A stretch of DNA of 64,000 bases from Chloroflexota bacterium (GCA_014360825.1 JACIWT010000010.1:1-64000); one strand, 5' to 3'; shown: positions 8,311 through 17,411, counted from the first letter of the stretch. The notes: generated from the sequence alone by a model not told the origin. Made by a program: numbers and translations.

Positions 8311-9627
8311 ATGGACAAGCGCATAGTTCGTTTAGTGGCCACCACAGTAATTGTCGCTACGCTGGCTACGACCCTGGGTGCTTGCGCTCCCGCCCCGACG
8401 CCGACGCCCCAGGTCATCCGAGAGACCGTTGTGGCGCCACAGACAGTAGTGGTGGAAAAGGAAAAGGAGAGGATCGAGGTTCGTCTCTCCGGCTGGGCCG
8501 CCAACCCCCAGGAGACAGCGCTCCTCGAATCACTGCTCTACAAGTTCTCAGTGGCTAATCCGGACATCATCGTCAAATACGAGCCCATCACTGGGGACTA
8601 TTGGGCAGCTATGAGTACCATGGTGGCTGCAGGGCAGGAACCGGACATTTACTACATGGATATCTTCCAGTTCCTGTTCTATGCCACCAAAGGGGTGTTG
8701 GTGCCGCTAGACGAGTACATGGCCAAAGATGGGGTGAAGAAAGAGGATTTCGTCCCCACCCTGATTAATGCTTTCACCTATCAGGGCAAGGTCTACGGCA
8801 TCCCTAAGGATTTTAACACTCTGGGCCTGTTCTACAACAAGAAGTACTTCGCCGAGGCTGGCCTGGAGGCGCCCACCGACGACTGGACCTGGGACGACAT
8901 GAAGGCCGCTGCCAGAGCCCTTTCCAAGCCCGATAAAGGCATCTATGGCCTGGGCGTGCCTGCTGACGCCGGCCGTTTCCCCATCTTCGTTTTCCAAAAC
9001 GGAGGCCATATCATGAACGCTGACTTTACCGACACCCTGCTGGATAGCCCGGAGGCCATTGCCGCGGCTGAGTTCTACACCGGCTTCCGCGCCGATAAGA
9101 GCGGGGCTACTCCCGCCGATGTGGGCGATGGCTGGCAAGGAACGTCGTTCGGCAAAGGCACCATGGCCATGGTCTTCGAGGGTGGTTGGCTGATCCCCTA
9201 CCTGAAGGAACAATTCCCCGATACCCAGTACGGGGTGGTCGTTCCGCCGGCAGGCCCTAAGGGCGAGGGTAACTTGGTCTTCACAGTGGCCTACGTCATC
9301 TCCAAGAACTGCAAAAACCCTGAGGCGGCCTGGAAGGTCATCAACTTCCTGACCAACAAAGAGAGCCAGACCACCGTCTTGCAGAGCGGTTTTGCTCTGC
9401 CATCACGAGCGGCTCTGGCTGATGACCCTTACTTCAAGGATCATCCAGATTCGGCGGCCATCTTCAAGGGAGCGGAGTTCGCCACACCGTTTATGTGGGG
9501 CCTGCACGGCTCTGACGTGAACGATCAGATGAGCAAGGCCTTGGAGCGGGTTTACTTGAAGGGGCAAAGCCCGGCCGATGCCCTGAAAGAAGCGGCGAAT
9601 GAGATCCGCAAGATTTTAGCGGAGTGA
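8311..9627 (+). CDS. ABC transporter sugar-binding lipoprotein (SBP family 1)
   Basis: 438 residues with a lipoprotein signal ending in the lipobox LGAC, then a Pro/Thr-rich linker (APAPTPTPQ). The body is a typical MalE/UgpB-like family 1 binding protein ('YYMDIFQFLFYATKGVLVPLDEYM', 'VYGIPKDFNTLGLFYNKKYF', 'GKGTMAMVFEGGW'). It delivers a sugar, presumably the GH65 substrate, to the two permeases that follow. ATG at 8311 has AAGGAGGAG at ideal spacing. No ATPase gene is linked; a shared MsmK-type ATPase elsewhere is likely. Confidence 0.92.
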   Translation: MDKRIVRLVATTVIVATLATTLGACAPAPTPTPQVIRETVVAPQTVVVEKEKERIEVRLSGWAANPQETALLESLLYKFSVANPDIIVKYEPITGDYWAAMSTMVAAGQEPDIYYMDIFQFLFYATKGVLVPLDEYMAKDGVKKEDFVPTLINAFTYQGKVYGIPKDFNTLGLFYNKKYFAEAGLEAPTDDWTWDDMKAAARALSKPDKGIYGLGVPADAGRFPIFVFQNGGHIMNADFTDTLLDSPEAIAAAEFYTGFRADKSGATPADVGDGWQGTSFGKGTMAMVFEGGWLIPYLKEQFPDTQYGVVVPPAGPKGEGNLVFTVAYVISKNCKNPEAAWKVINFLTNKESQTTVLQSGFALPSRAALADDPYFKDHPDSAAIFKGAEFATPFMWGLHGSDVNDQMSKALERVYLKGQSPADALKEAANEIRKILAE

Positions 9628-9641
9628 TCTTGCACTCGGTT

Positions 9642-9692
9642 GGGGTGGGGTTCACCCCTGGTGGACTCCACCCCTACCCTCTCGTGTTTTTT
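9642..9692 (+). terminator. Intra-operon stem-loop between binding protein and permease genes
   Basis: 15-bp near-perfect stem (9642-9656 with 9660-9674, 3-nt loop), followed 12 nt later by six T residues (9687-9692). Hairpins at this place usually reduce read-through or protect the binding-protein mRNA so that it is made in excess of the permeases. Confidence 0.5.
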
Positions 9693-9708
9693 AGGAAAGG
9701 GGCAGACG

Positions 9709-10677
9709 ATGCAAGGGTTTCTGGCTGTTGGCGTGCGGGCTGGGTTGGTGGTTGGGGTGTTGGCAATCATACTCGCTCTCTTTCGTCCCTACATTGTTCG
9801 CCGCGAATGGCTGACGGCTTATATCTTCTTGTTGCCCTACCTGTTCACTTTTGGCCTTTTCTCCGCCATTTCTGTAGCCTACGCCTTCTATCTCTCGTTC
9901 ACCAAATACGATCTCTTCAGCCCGCCCCAGTGGATTGGCATCCAGCAATATGTGAGATTACTCACCAATGAGACCTTTATCAAGCACGCCATACCCAACA
10001 CGCTGAAATACGTGATCGGTGTCGTGCCTACTCAGACGGTGATCAGCCTGGTGGTAGCGTTTGCTCTGGACCAGAAGTTGAAATTCCGTCGCTTTTTCCG
10101 CACTGCCTTCTACGTGCCTTCAGTAACATCCTCGGTGGTTATTTCCTTGATTTTCTTGTGGTTGTTCGCCAACACCGGCATCGTCAACATGATTTTGATG
10201 AGCCTGTTCGGCGTTCGGGTGGATTGGCTGACCAACCCTAATACTGCTCTACCCACTATTATGATAGTCAACATCTGGAGCACCATTGGTACAATGATGC
10301 TCATTTTCCTGGCTGCCTTGCAAGACATTCCTACCGAACTCTACGAGGCGGCTGCCATTGACGGTGCTAACCGCCTCCAGATTTTCCGTTATGTTACCAT
10401 CCCTGTCCTGCGACCAGTGATCTTTTTCGTAGTCACCATTGGCATGATTGGCTGCTTCCAGGTTTTCGACCAGATTTATGTCATGACTGCCGGTGGCCCA
10501 TTGGATTCAACTACAACTATGGCTTACTTGATTTACAAATGGGCTTTCCAGAGCACCACGCCTCACATGGGCCGGGCGTCGGCCGTAGCCTTTATCCTGG
10601 CCCTGATGATCCTGGCGGCCACGATACTCCAGCGTCGCATCATTGAGGGCGCTGGAGCCCAAGTAGAAGGAGCGTAA
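9709..10677 (+). CDS. ABC sugar transporter permease, MalF/UgpA type
   Basis: 322 residues from the ATG at 9709 (GGAAAGGGG site); an upstream in-frame start at 9640 would run through the intergenic hairpin. About six membrane helices. The cytoplasmic EAA loop, which docks the ATPase, is clear: ELYEAAAIDGANRLQIFRY. 'QIYVMTAGGPLDSTTTM' is the conserved MalF-type segment. It works with the next gene as a heterodimeric pore for the upstream binding protein. Confidence 0.92.
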   Translation: MQGFLAVGVRAGLVVGVLAIILALFRPYIVRREWLTAYIFLLPYLFTFGLFSAISVAYAFYLSFTKYDLFSPPQWIGIQQYVRLLTNETFIKHAIPNTLKYVIGVVPTQTVISLVVAFALDQKLKFRRFFRTAFYVPSVTSSVVISLIFLWLFANTGIVNMILMSLFGVRVDWLTNPNTALPTIMIVNIWSTIGTMMLIFLAALQDIPTELYEAAAIDGANRLQIFRYVTIPVLRPVIFFVVTIGMIGCFQVFDQIYVMTAGGPLDSTTTMAYLIYKWAFQSTTPHMGRASAVAFILALMILAATILQRRIIEGAGAQVEGA

Positions 10678-10682
10678 AAGAT

Positions 10683-11564
10683 ATGGCAGCAACAAGTGTT
10701 GCCCTACGCGGCGCTATCCGGCACGAAGTTAGCTGGTGGGATCGCCTCAAGCAGCCTTTTTTCTATGCTATCTTGATCGGTTGGGCTATTCTCTCCATCG
10801 CCCCATTTTACTTGTCAGTGGTGTTTTCCTTAAAGCCAGTACAAAACATCTATGACAAGCCTTTGTTCTGGCCGCAGCCTTTCACGCTGGATAATTATGC
10901 CAAGATAATTACCCAGTTTGAGTATTTTCCACAGTGGTTGCTGAACAGCACTATCGTGGCCGTGTTTCTCTGCCTCGTTCGCACCCTTTTCTGCGCCATG
11001 GGTGGGTATGCTTTTGCCCGAATGAAATTCCCTGGCAAGAATCTCCTGTTCACAGCCATGCTAGTGTCCATGATGATTCCGGGTCAAGTGACCATCATAA
11101 CCAACTTCCTGATCATTGGCCCTCGTGTCTTCCACTTGATCGACAACTTGTGGGCGGTGATCCTTCCCGGCATTACTACTGCCTTCGGCGTGTTCATGAT
11201 GACCCAGTTTTTCAAGAGTATCCCCAAAGATTTGGAGGAAGCAGCCTACATAGACGGAGCTGATCGCTTCACAGTTTTCTTCCGACTCATTTTGCCTCTC
11301 AGCCAGACATCGCTTATCACGTTGGCCTTGTTCACTTTCCAGGGGGAGTGGAATGCCTTCATGTGGCCGCTCATTGTGTTGCGCACGCCAACGAACTTCA
11401 CCCTGCCATTAGGGTTGCAGTGGTTTAAGGGGGAATATTACTCGCTCTATTCCATCATCCTGGCCGGGTCTCTGTTTAATGCTCTGCCTATCATCATTAT
11501 ATTTTTCTTGTTCCAGCGCTTTTTCATCCAGAGTATCGCCACAACCGGACTGAAGGGCGTATAA
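10683..11564 (+). CDS. ABC sugar transporter permease, MalG/UgpE type
   Basis: 293 residues, about six membrane helices, EAA motif DLEEAAYIDGADRFTVFFRL, and the MalG-type C-terminus ending in a hydrophobic helix then Gly-Leu-Lys-Gly-Val. It starts 5 bp after the MalF-type gene. It completes the importer apart from the missing ATPase. The downstream 200 bp hold the promoter for the next gene and no further ORF. Confidence 0.92.
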   Translation: MAATSVALRGAIRHEVSWWDRLKQPFFYAILIGWAILSIAPFYLSVVFSLKPVQNIYDKPLFWPQPFTLDNYAKIITQFEYFPQWLLNSTIVAVFLCLVRTLFCAMGGYAFARMKFPGKNLLFTAMLVSMMIPGQVTIITNFLIIGPRVFHLIDNLWAVILPGITTAFGVFMMTQFFKSIPKDLEEAAYIDGADRFTVFFRLILPLSQTSLITLALFTFQGEWNAFMWPLIVLRTPTNFTLPLGLQWFKGEYYSLYSIILAGSLFNALPIIIIFFLFQRFFIQSIATTGLKGV

Positions 11565-11663
11565 TACCCTGGGCGCGATGCCCACCCCCATCACCCGTTT
11601 CCCCACACTGGTGCGGAGATCACCTACATTCGCCTTGCTCGACAAAGAGAATACCCGAAGCGC

Positions 11664-11691
11664 TTGATGTTGCCGACTTTTGCGGTATAAT
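11664..11691 (+). promoter_or_regulatory. Promoter for the carboxylesterase-like gene
   Basis: TTGATG (11664-11669), 16-bp spacer, TATAAT (11686-11691), about 75 bp before the hydrolase start. Confidence 0.6.
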
Positions 11692-11766
11692 TTAAGAAAG
11701 GGCGATTGCCGCATGGCGTCTGCACATTTTCTCAGCCATTAGTTGCTCCACTTGAGGAGGACTTCC

Positions 11767-12522
11767 ATGAACCCGTTAGATCTCAATCCCTTTTTCTTCC
11801 CAGGCGGTCCCACTGGTTGCCTGCTGATCCACGGCTTCAGCGGCAGCCCGCCCGAGATGCGACCTATGGGCGAATACCTGGCATCGCAGGGCCTCACCGT
11901 GCGGGGCGTCCGCTTGGCTGGTCATGGCACCACCCCCGAGGATATGGCGCGCACCGGATGGCGGGACTGGGTCGCCTCGGCGGAGGAGGGCCTTCGGGAA
12001 CTCCAGGACCGCTGCGACCGCGTCTTCGTGGCCGGCCTCTCAATGGGCGGGCTGCTGACCCTGCACCTGGCGGCCCACTATCCTCTGCCCGGAATTATTG
12101 TCATGTCTGCCCCAGCCTATATCGCCGACTGGCGCTTCCGCTTCCTGCCCCTGGTACAGTCCTTCGTCCACTGGGTGACCCCGGATATAGAATCCGATCT
12201 GACCGACCCGGAGGCAGAGAGCCGTTACTGGTCCTACGACCGGCTCCCCACTCGCTGCGTGGTCAGTCTGGGCGAACTCCTCTGGCTGGTGCGAGGAGAA
12301 CTGGCGAGGGTGCAGATACCGGCTTTGGTTATGCAAGGGAGATGCGACCGCCATATCCCTCCCGACAGCGCCCAGATCATCTACGATCGCCTGGGTTCGG
12401 CGGACAAGGAACTGGTTTGGTTCGAGAACTCTGGCCATTGCATCACCATTGACAGCGAGCGGGAGGCAGTTTGGGCTCGGGCTTATAAGTTCATCGTCGC
12501 TCACTCCGCGCGACAACCGTAG
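11767..12522 (+). CDS. α/β-hydrolase, carboxylesterase / monoacylglycerol lipase type
   Basis: 251 residues from ATG 11767 (GAGGAGG site). Oxyanion region LIHGFSGSPPEM, nucleophile elbow GLSMGG (Ser), acid Asp in 'QGRCDRHIPPDSA' and His in 'ENSGHCI' make a complete catalytic triad. The length and the HGFSGSPPEM block match thermostable Est30-like carboxylesterases and bacterial monoacylglycerol lipases. No signal peptide, so cytosolic. It has its own promoter and does not obviously belong to either neighbouring transporter operon. Confidence 0.88.
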   Translation: MNPLDLNPFFFPGGPTGCLLIHGFSGSPPEMRPMGEYLASQGLTVRGVRLAGHGTTPEDMARTGWRDWVASAEEGLRELQDRCDRVFVAGLSMGGLLTLHLAAHYPLPGIIVMSAPAYIADWRFRFLPLVQSFVHWVTPDIESDLTDPEAESRYWSYDRLPTRCVVSLGELLWLVRGELARVQIPALVMQGRCDRHIPPDSAQIIYDRLGSADKELVWFENSGHCITIDSEREAVWARAYKFIVAHSARQP

Positions 12523-12526
12523 ATGT

Positions 12527-12556
12527 TTGACTTGGGGACTTAAACGAGAGTATACT
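12527..12556 (+). promoter_or_regulatory. Promoter for the amidohydrolase gene
   Basis: TTGACT (12527-12532), 18-bp spacer, TATACT (12551-12556), starting 5 bp after the hydrolase stop. Confidence 0.65.
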
Positions 12557-12617
12557 AAGGGCATGGTTCCCGATCCCCCATAATATATCCCGTACAATGG
12601 CGTCGAAAGGAGCGAAG

Positions 12618-14003
12618 ATGACGGTCTTCAAGAACGGCACGCTTATCACTATGGACCCCCGGCGCCGCATCATCACCGAGGGAGCCATCGCCGTCCAGGG
12701 CGATCGCATTGCTGCCATTGGCAAGGCGACGGAAGTGCAGGCCCGTTTCCCCCACGATCAGCAAGTGGACCTCCAGGGCAACGTCGTCCTGCCTGGACTG
12801 GTGGACACCCACGTCCACCTGGCTCAAGCCATGATCCGGGGTTGCGCCGATGATCTATCTCTTATTGATTGGCTCTCCAAGCGGGTGTGGGTGCTCCAGG
12901 GCAACTACGACGAGGACGACGGTCGCACCAGCGCCGAGTTGTGTATCCTGGAGATGCTCAAATCAGGCACCACCGCTTTCGTGGAATCCATGATCGCCGG
13001 GCGCTACGGTTTCGACGGCATCGCGGAGGTGGTGGTGCGCTCCGGCATCCGGGCTGCCCTCTCCAAAGTGGTCATGGATATCCCCACCTACGCCACTCAG
13101 ACCGATATCATGTATCCCGGTATGAAGGAAGACCCTGAAATCAGCATGCGCCAGGCTTTGGAGGCTCACGACAAATGGCAAGGCGCTGCTGACGGGCGCA
13201 TCCAGGTCTGGTTCGGCCCGCGACCCCCAGGCGGCTGTACCCCCGAACTCTACCGCCGCGTGGCTCGTCACGCCGCCGAACGGGGCATGAGCGTTACCAT
13301 TCACCTGGCCGAAGTGCAGGCTGATGTGGAATATATCCGGCGAGAGTACGGTATGTCACCCACGGAGTATATGGAGAGCGTGGGGCTTCTTGGCCCGAAC
13401 GTACTCCTCATCCACGCGGTCTGGATGGACGCAGATGACATCGCCCGACTGGCCCGCACTGGCACCCACGTTACTCACAACCCCCTCTCCAATACCAAAT
13501 TAGCCTCTGGGATCGCCCCCGTGCCCGAGATGCTGGCAGCTGGGGTGAACGTGTCCATCGGTTGCGACGGTGGCCCCAGCAATAACGCCTACGATATGGT
13601 TCGTGACCTGCGTTGGGCATCGTACCTGCACAAAGTGCGTGCGCTGGACCCGACCATCATGCCCGCCGAGACCGTTTTGGAAATGGCCACCATCAACGGG
13701 GCGAAAGCCATGGGGCTGGCCGATCAAATCGGTTCGTTGGAAGTGGGCAAAAAGGCAGATTTCGTCGTCATCGCGATGAACAAGCCCCACCTTACGCCGA
13801 GTCCCAACCCGGTGTCCACGATCGTCTGCGCTGCTACGGGGCAGGATGTGGACACTGTGGTCATTGATGGCAAGATCATCGTGCAAGGTGGGCGAGTGCT
13901 CACTATGGACGAGGAACGCATCTTGGCTGAGGCCAGAGAGCGGGCGGAGAAATTATACCGACGGGCAGGGATAGAGATTCGACCGCGATGGCCGGTCATG
14001 TGA
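12618..14003 (+). CDS. Amidohydrolase, MTA/SAH deaminase or related purine deaminase (AtzA/TrzN-like)
   Basis: 461 residues from ATG 12618 (AGGAGCG site), preferred to the in-frame ATG at 12597. Metal ligands of subtype III amidohydrolases are visible: VDTHVHLAQ, then HLAE, LIHAVW and 'IGCDGGPSNN' (Asp). The 'HVTHNPLSNTKLASGIAPVPEML' block is shared by 5'-methylthioadenosine/S-adenosylhomocysteine deaminases and chlorohydrolases. It precedes a BMP-type nucleoside importer, so deamination of an imported purine or nucleoside is the most economical role. The precise substrate is open. Confidence 0.82.
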   Translation: MTVFKNGTLITMDPRRRIITEGAIAVQGDRIAAIGKATEVQARFPHDQQVDLQGNVVLPGLVDTHVHLAQAMIRGCADDLSLIDWLSKRVWVLQGNYDEDDGRTSAELCILEMLKSGTTAFVESMIAGRYGFDGIAEVVVRSGIRAALSKVVMDIPTYATQTDIMYPGMKEDPEISMRQALEAHDKWQGAADGRIQVWFGPRPPGGCTPELYRRVARHAAERGMSVTIHLAEVQADVEYIRREYGMSPTEYMESVGLLGPNVLLIHAVWMDADDIARLARTGTHVTHNPLSNTKLASGIAPVPEMLAAGVNVSIGCDGGPSNNAYDMVRDLRWASYLHKVRALDPTIMPAETVLEMATINGAKAMGLADQIGSLEVGKKADFVVIAMNKPHLTPSPNPVSTIVCAATGQDVDTVVIDGKIIVQGGRVLTMDEERILAEARERAEKLYRRAGIEIRPRWPVM

Positions 14004-14056
14004 AACGAAATTACCCGAGACCGTCCCGGGAAGTGATGAACAATCGAACATATACC

Positions 14057-14073
14057 AAAAGGAGGTGATAGCC
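14057..14073 (+). promoter_or_regulatory. Stand-alone extended anti-Shine-Dalgarno complement, second copy
   Basis: AAAAGGAGGTGATAGCC, sharing AAAGGAGGTGATA with the element at 8236. It lies about 95 nt upstream of the BMP lipoprotein start, which has its own GGAGGAG site. Confidence 0.5.
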
Positions 14074-14167
14074 GAGGAAATCGTACGTGCTCCCGTGGAG
14101 ATAGTTGTAGGCAGATTGTGGCGATTTGCCCCGAGTACGCGAAACAACTTTCGAAAGGAGGAGAACC

Positions 14168-15235
14168 ATGTTGCGAACGAGTAGGCTTTGGAGTTTGTTG
14201 GCCATCCTAGTAGTAGCCGCCAGTATCGTCGCTGCCTGCGCGCCCGCTGCCACACCCACACCGGTGCCCCCGCCGCCAACGGCGCCTCCCACGCCCGTGC
14301 CGCCCACTCCTACTCCGCCCCCACCTACCCCAGCGCCGCCCAAGGTGCTCAAAGTGGCCATGATCATGCCCGGCCGCATTGATGACATGGCCTGGAACCA
14401 GGCCGGCTATCGGTCTTTCCTGCGGCTGCAGGGGAAATTGGGCCCTGAGATCCAGACTGCCTGGGTGGAAGGTGTGTACGACGCCGTGGACATTGTGCCT
14501 GCCCTGCGCTACTACGCCGAGAAGGGCTATGACCTGATCATCGGACACGGCTTCCAATTCCAGGAGCCGATCAAAGAAGTGGCTCCAGATTACCCCAACG
14601 TGAGTTTTCTCATCACGGCTGGTTGGGAAGCCGCGCCTAACTTCTCCTTCTGCGACGTGCGCACTGACCAGACGGGCTATCTGGAGGGTGTGTTAGCCGC
14701 TAAGATGTCCAAGACCGGCAAAATCGGCTACGTCGCCGGGCTCGAGGTGGCCGAACTGGCTCGCTTTGCCAAGGGCTACGAATTGGGAGCCAAGTCGGTC
14801 AACCCGAACATCGAAATCCATAAGGTCTATACTGGGCACTTCCATGACGTGGCCGGAGCCAAGGAGACGGCCATCAGCCTGGCCAATGCTGGGGTAGATG
14901 TCATCGCTACGATGGGCGATGGCGTGGTGCTAGGCACCATAGCCGGATGCAAAGAGAAGAAGGTGTTTTGCCTCGGCAATGGCGCGGACGCCCGAGAACT
15001 AGCCCCAGAATTGGTCCTCACCAGCGGAGTCTGGTACTGGGACGCAGTCTACGAGCAGTGGATCGAAGACTACAAAGCCGGCATCAAAGGTGGCAAGACC
15101 TATTGGGCCGACCTGGCCAACAAGGGCCTGGCACTGGCCGATTTCAATGCCGCCGTGCCTGAAGATGTAATCGCCTTGCTCAACGAAATCAAGAACAAGA
15201 TCATCGCGGGCGAGATCGAGACCGGCGGGCCATAA
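14168..15235 (+). CDS. BMP-family (PnrA-like) nucleoside-binding lipoprotein
   Basis: 355 residues. Lipoprotein signal with lipobox ending VAAC, then an unusually long Pro/Thr-rich spacer (repeated PTP/PPP, about residues 25-60), then a BMP domain ('KVAMIMPGRIDDMAWNQAGYRS', 'VSFLITAGWE', 'IATMGDGVVLGTIAG'). BMP proteins bind purine nucleosides or related ligands. Start at ATG 14168 has AAAGGAGGAG; the frame to 14126 lacks a site. The two downstream permeases match; no ATP-binding subunit lies between them, where it is normally found. Confidence 0.9.
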   Translation: MLRTSRLWSLLAILVVAASIVAACAPAATPTPVPPPPTAPPTPVPPTPTPPPPTPAPPKVLKVAMIMPGRIDDMAWNQAGYRSFLRLQGKLGPEIQTAWVEGVYDAVDIVPALRYYAEKGYDLIIGHGFQFQEPIKEVAPDYPNVSFLITAGWEAAPNFSFCDVRTDQTGYLEGVLAAKMSKTGKIGYVAGLEVAELARFAKGYELGAKSVNPNIEIHKVYTGHFHDVAGAKETAISLANAGVDVIATMGDGVVLGTIAGCKEKKVFCLGNGADARELAPELVLTSGVWYWDAVYEQWIEDYKAGIKGGKTYWADLANKGLALADFNAAVPEDVIALLNEIKNKIIAGEIETGGP

Positions 15236-15320
15236 GTGATCGGACCAATTCTGCTCGGTCTTTGCAATGACGTGTAAGAGTGATGGCGACAGGGCCGATG
15301 ATGGGTCTGGCTGGTTACCA

Positions 15321-15357
15321 ACTCCCTTCCTCTCCTCATAAGGGAGAGGAAGGGAGT
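15321..15357. repeat. 15-bp perfect palindrome, C/T-rich
   Basis: ACTCCCTTCCTCTCC (15321-15335) pairs exactly with 15343-15357 around a 7-nt loop. It lies in the gap between the BMP lipoprotein and the first permease. Its C/T-rich arm resembles the palindromes inside the ATPase gene at 52619 and 52818, so it may belong to the same interspersed family, or be an operon stem-loop. Confidence 0.6.
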
Positions 15358-15394
15358 GTTCATGGAGCGGGGCACGGACGGAGGAGAGAATAGT

Positions 15395-16462
15395 TTGAAG
15401 ATCCTGAATTTTAAGGTCGAAGAAGGACCAGAGCCTTCGACTCTGAGAAAGGTGCTGGCTCCCATTCTGGCCATACTGATGGCTCTCTTGGCTGCGGCGG
15501 TTCTGATCGTCATGGCTGGAGCCAGCCCTTGGGTGGCCTATCTGTCTCTCTTCAGTGGAGCCTTCGGTAGTGTGCAAAGCCTGGCCGAGACCCTGGTCAA
15601 GGCCACGCCGCTTCTACTGGTGGCCTTGGGCATGATCGTGGCTTTCCGTGGCCGAGTGTGGAACATCGGTGGGGAAGGACAACTCATCGCCGGGGCCATT
15701 GCCGCCACTTGGGCTGGCCTGAACTTTGGTTATCTTCCGAAGGGGATGCTGTTCCTCGTGGTGTTGGCAGTGAGTTTCCTGGCCGGGGCACTTTGGGGGG
15801 CGATAGCCGGAGCGCTCAAAGCCCGATTGACAGTGAACGAAGTCATCGTCACCATTATGATGAATTACATTGCGATTTATGGGCTGAACTATTTGGTACG
15901 AGGCCCCTTGCGAGATCCCTCCATCGCTGGTGGGTTCCCCATGTCACCCCTCATCGCCAGTTCGGCGAAATGGCCTCGCCTTATCGCTGGCACCCGGCTT
16001 CACGTGGGCGTGATCGTCGCTCTTCTCGCGGCTGGCGTAATCTACGTCTTCCTCTTTCGGACGCCGTGGGGCTATCGCATCCGGGCCGTGGGCGCCAATC
16101 CAGTCGCAGCCCGTTATGGGGGCATCAATGTGCTAAGCAGTATTGTTCTGGCTATGTTCTTGAGCGGGGGGTTAGCAGGACTCGCCGGGGCAGGGGAAAT
16201 CTGTGGCCTGCATTATCGTTTGTTGGACGGTATCTCCACTGGCTATGGATACACCGGCATCGTCGTGGCCCTCTTGGGCAAATTAAATCCCTTCGGGGCC
16301 ATTTTGGCTGCTATCTTCTTCGGGGCTATGGTGGTGGGCATGGAGGCCATGCAACGTGCCATCGGCACACCCTCTGCCCTCGTGCTCGCTATCCAGGGCC
16401 TGGTGGTGCTGTTCATGTTGGTAGGCGATGTCTTGGTGCGTTACCGGGTCAGGAGGGCTTGA
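15395..16462 (+). CDS. ABC transporter permease, nucleoside/BMP type (first)
   Basis: 355 residues if started at TTG 15395, which has GGAGGAG eight bases upstream; in-frame GTG 15356 and ATG 15362 lie in or next to the palindrome and lack a site. BPD_transp_2 family with about 8-10 membrane helices. Conserved blocks are 'VWNIGGEGQLIAGA', 'NEVIVTIMMNYIA', 'GYGYTGIVVALLGKLNPFGAI' and 'ANPVAARYGGIN'. This is the YufP/RbsC-like half of a purine nucleoside importer. Confidence 0.88.
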   Translation: MKILNFKVEEGPEPSTLRKVLAPILAILMALLAAAVLIVMAGASPWVAYLSLFSGAFGSVQSLAETLVKATPLLLVALGMIVAFRGRVWNIGGEGQLIAGAIAATWAGLNFGYLPKGMLFLVVLAVSFLAGALWGAIAGALKARLTVNEVIVTIMMNYIAIYGLNYLVRGPLRDPSIAGGFPMSPLIASSAKWPRLIAGTRLHVGVIVALLAAGVIYVFLFRTPWGYRIRAVGANPVAARYGGINVLSSIVLAMFLSGGLAGLAGAGEICGLHYRLLDGISTGYGYTGIVVALLGKLNPFGAILAAIFFGAMVVGMEAMQRAIGTPSALVLAIQGLVVLFMLVGDVLVRYRVRRA

Positions 16463-16463
16463 C

Positions 16464-17411
16464 ATGAGCTGGGAAACCGTCTTGAACCAGGCGGTTCTGG
16501 TCAGTCTATTGGCTGGCACACTTCGTCTCTCTACCCCTATCGTCTTTGCCGCCATAGGCGAGATCCTCACCGAAAGGGCGGGGATATTGAACCTCGGGGT
16601 AGAGGGGATCATGCTCATGGGAGCCTTCGCCGGATTCTGGGGGGCATTCCATACCGGTAACCTGTGGGTTGGCACTCTGCTGGGCATGGCTGTGGGTGCC
16701 CTAATGGCCTTTTTGATGGCTTTTTTCAGCGTGACTTTGCGGGTGGACCAGGTGATCAGTGGGATGGGCATTTACTTCTTGGGATTGGGACTCTCCAGTT
16801 TTCTCTATCGCATCACCTTTGGCATACGCATCTCACCCCCTACCGTCGAGGGTTTCCAGGACCTTCCCATCCCTCTCCTAAATCGCATTCCTGTTCTCGG
16901 GCCCATCCTATTCCAGCACAATGCTCTGGTTTATTTGGCTATCCTCCTCGTCCCGCTGTCGGTGCTGGTGCTGTATCGCACGACCTTCGGCCTCCAAGTA
17001 AGGGCAGCGGGGGAAAACCCTCGGGCAGCCGATACCCTAGGGGTCAACGTGAACCTGATCCGGTATCTGTGTGTCGTCCTCGGAGGAGTGTTAGTTGGCT
17101 TGGGGGGCGTGGTGCTCTCAGTGGCCCACCTGAGAATGTTCTGGGAGAACATGACTGTAGGCCGTGGATTTATCGCCATCGCCATCGTCTATTTTGGTAA
17201 ATGGCATCCCTATCGCACTTTCGCCGGGGCACTGCTTTTCGGAGGCGCTTATGCCCTGCAGGTATGGCTCCAGGCTATGAATGCCCCAGTGCCTCACCAG
17301 TTGTTGCTTATGTTCCCTTATCTATTGACCGTCGCTGTGCTGGCTGTAGTGGCCCGGGAAGCCAAGGGGCCAACTGCCCTAGGGGTGCCCTTCAGGAGAG
17401 GTGAGTACTGA
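16464..17411 (+). CDS. ABC transporter permease, nucleoside/BMP type (second)
   Basis: 315 residues from ATG 16464, starting one base after the previous stop, with AGGAGGG upstream, so translation is probably coupled. BPD_transp_2 family: 'EILTERAGILNLGVEGIMLMGAFAGF', 'VDQVISGMGIYFLGLGLSS', 'RAAGENPRAADTLGVNV', 'GRGFIAIAIVYFGKWHP'. It pairs with the previous gene (YufQ-like half). The ATPase of this importer is not in the window. Confidence 0.9.
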   Translation: MSWETVLNQAVLVSLLAGTLRLSTPIVFAAIGEILTERAGILNLGVEGIMLMGAFAGFWGAFHTGNLWVGTLLGMAVGALMAFLMAFFSVTLRVDQVISGMGIYFLGLGLSSFLYRITFGIRISPPTVEGFQDLPIPLLNRIPVLGPILFQHNALVYLAILLVPLSVLVLYRTTFGLQVRAAGENPRAADTLGVNVNLIRYLCVVLGGVLVGLGGVVLSVAHLRMFWENMTVGRGFIAIAIVYFGKWHPYRTFAGALLFGGAYALQVWLQAMNAPVPHQLLLMFPYLLTVAVLAVVAREAKGPTALGVPFRRGEY

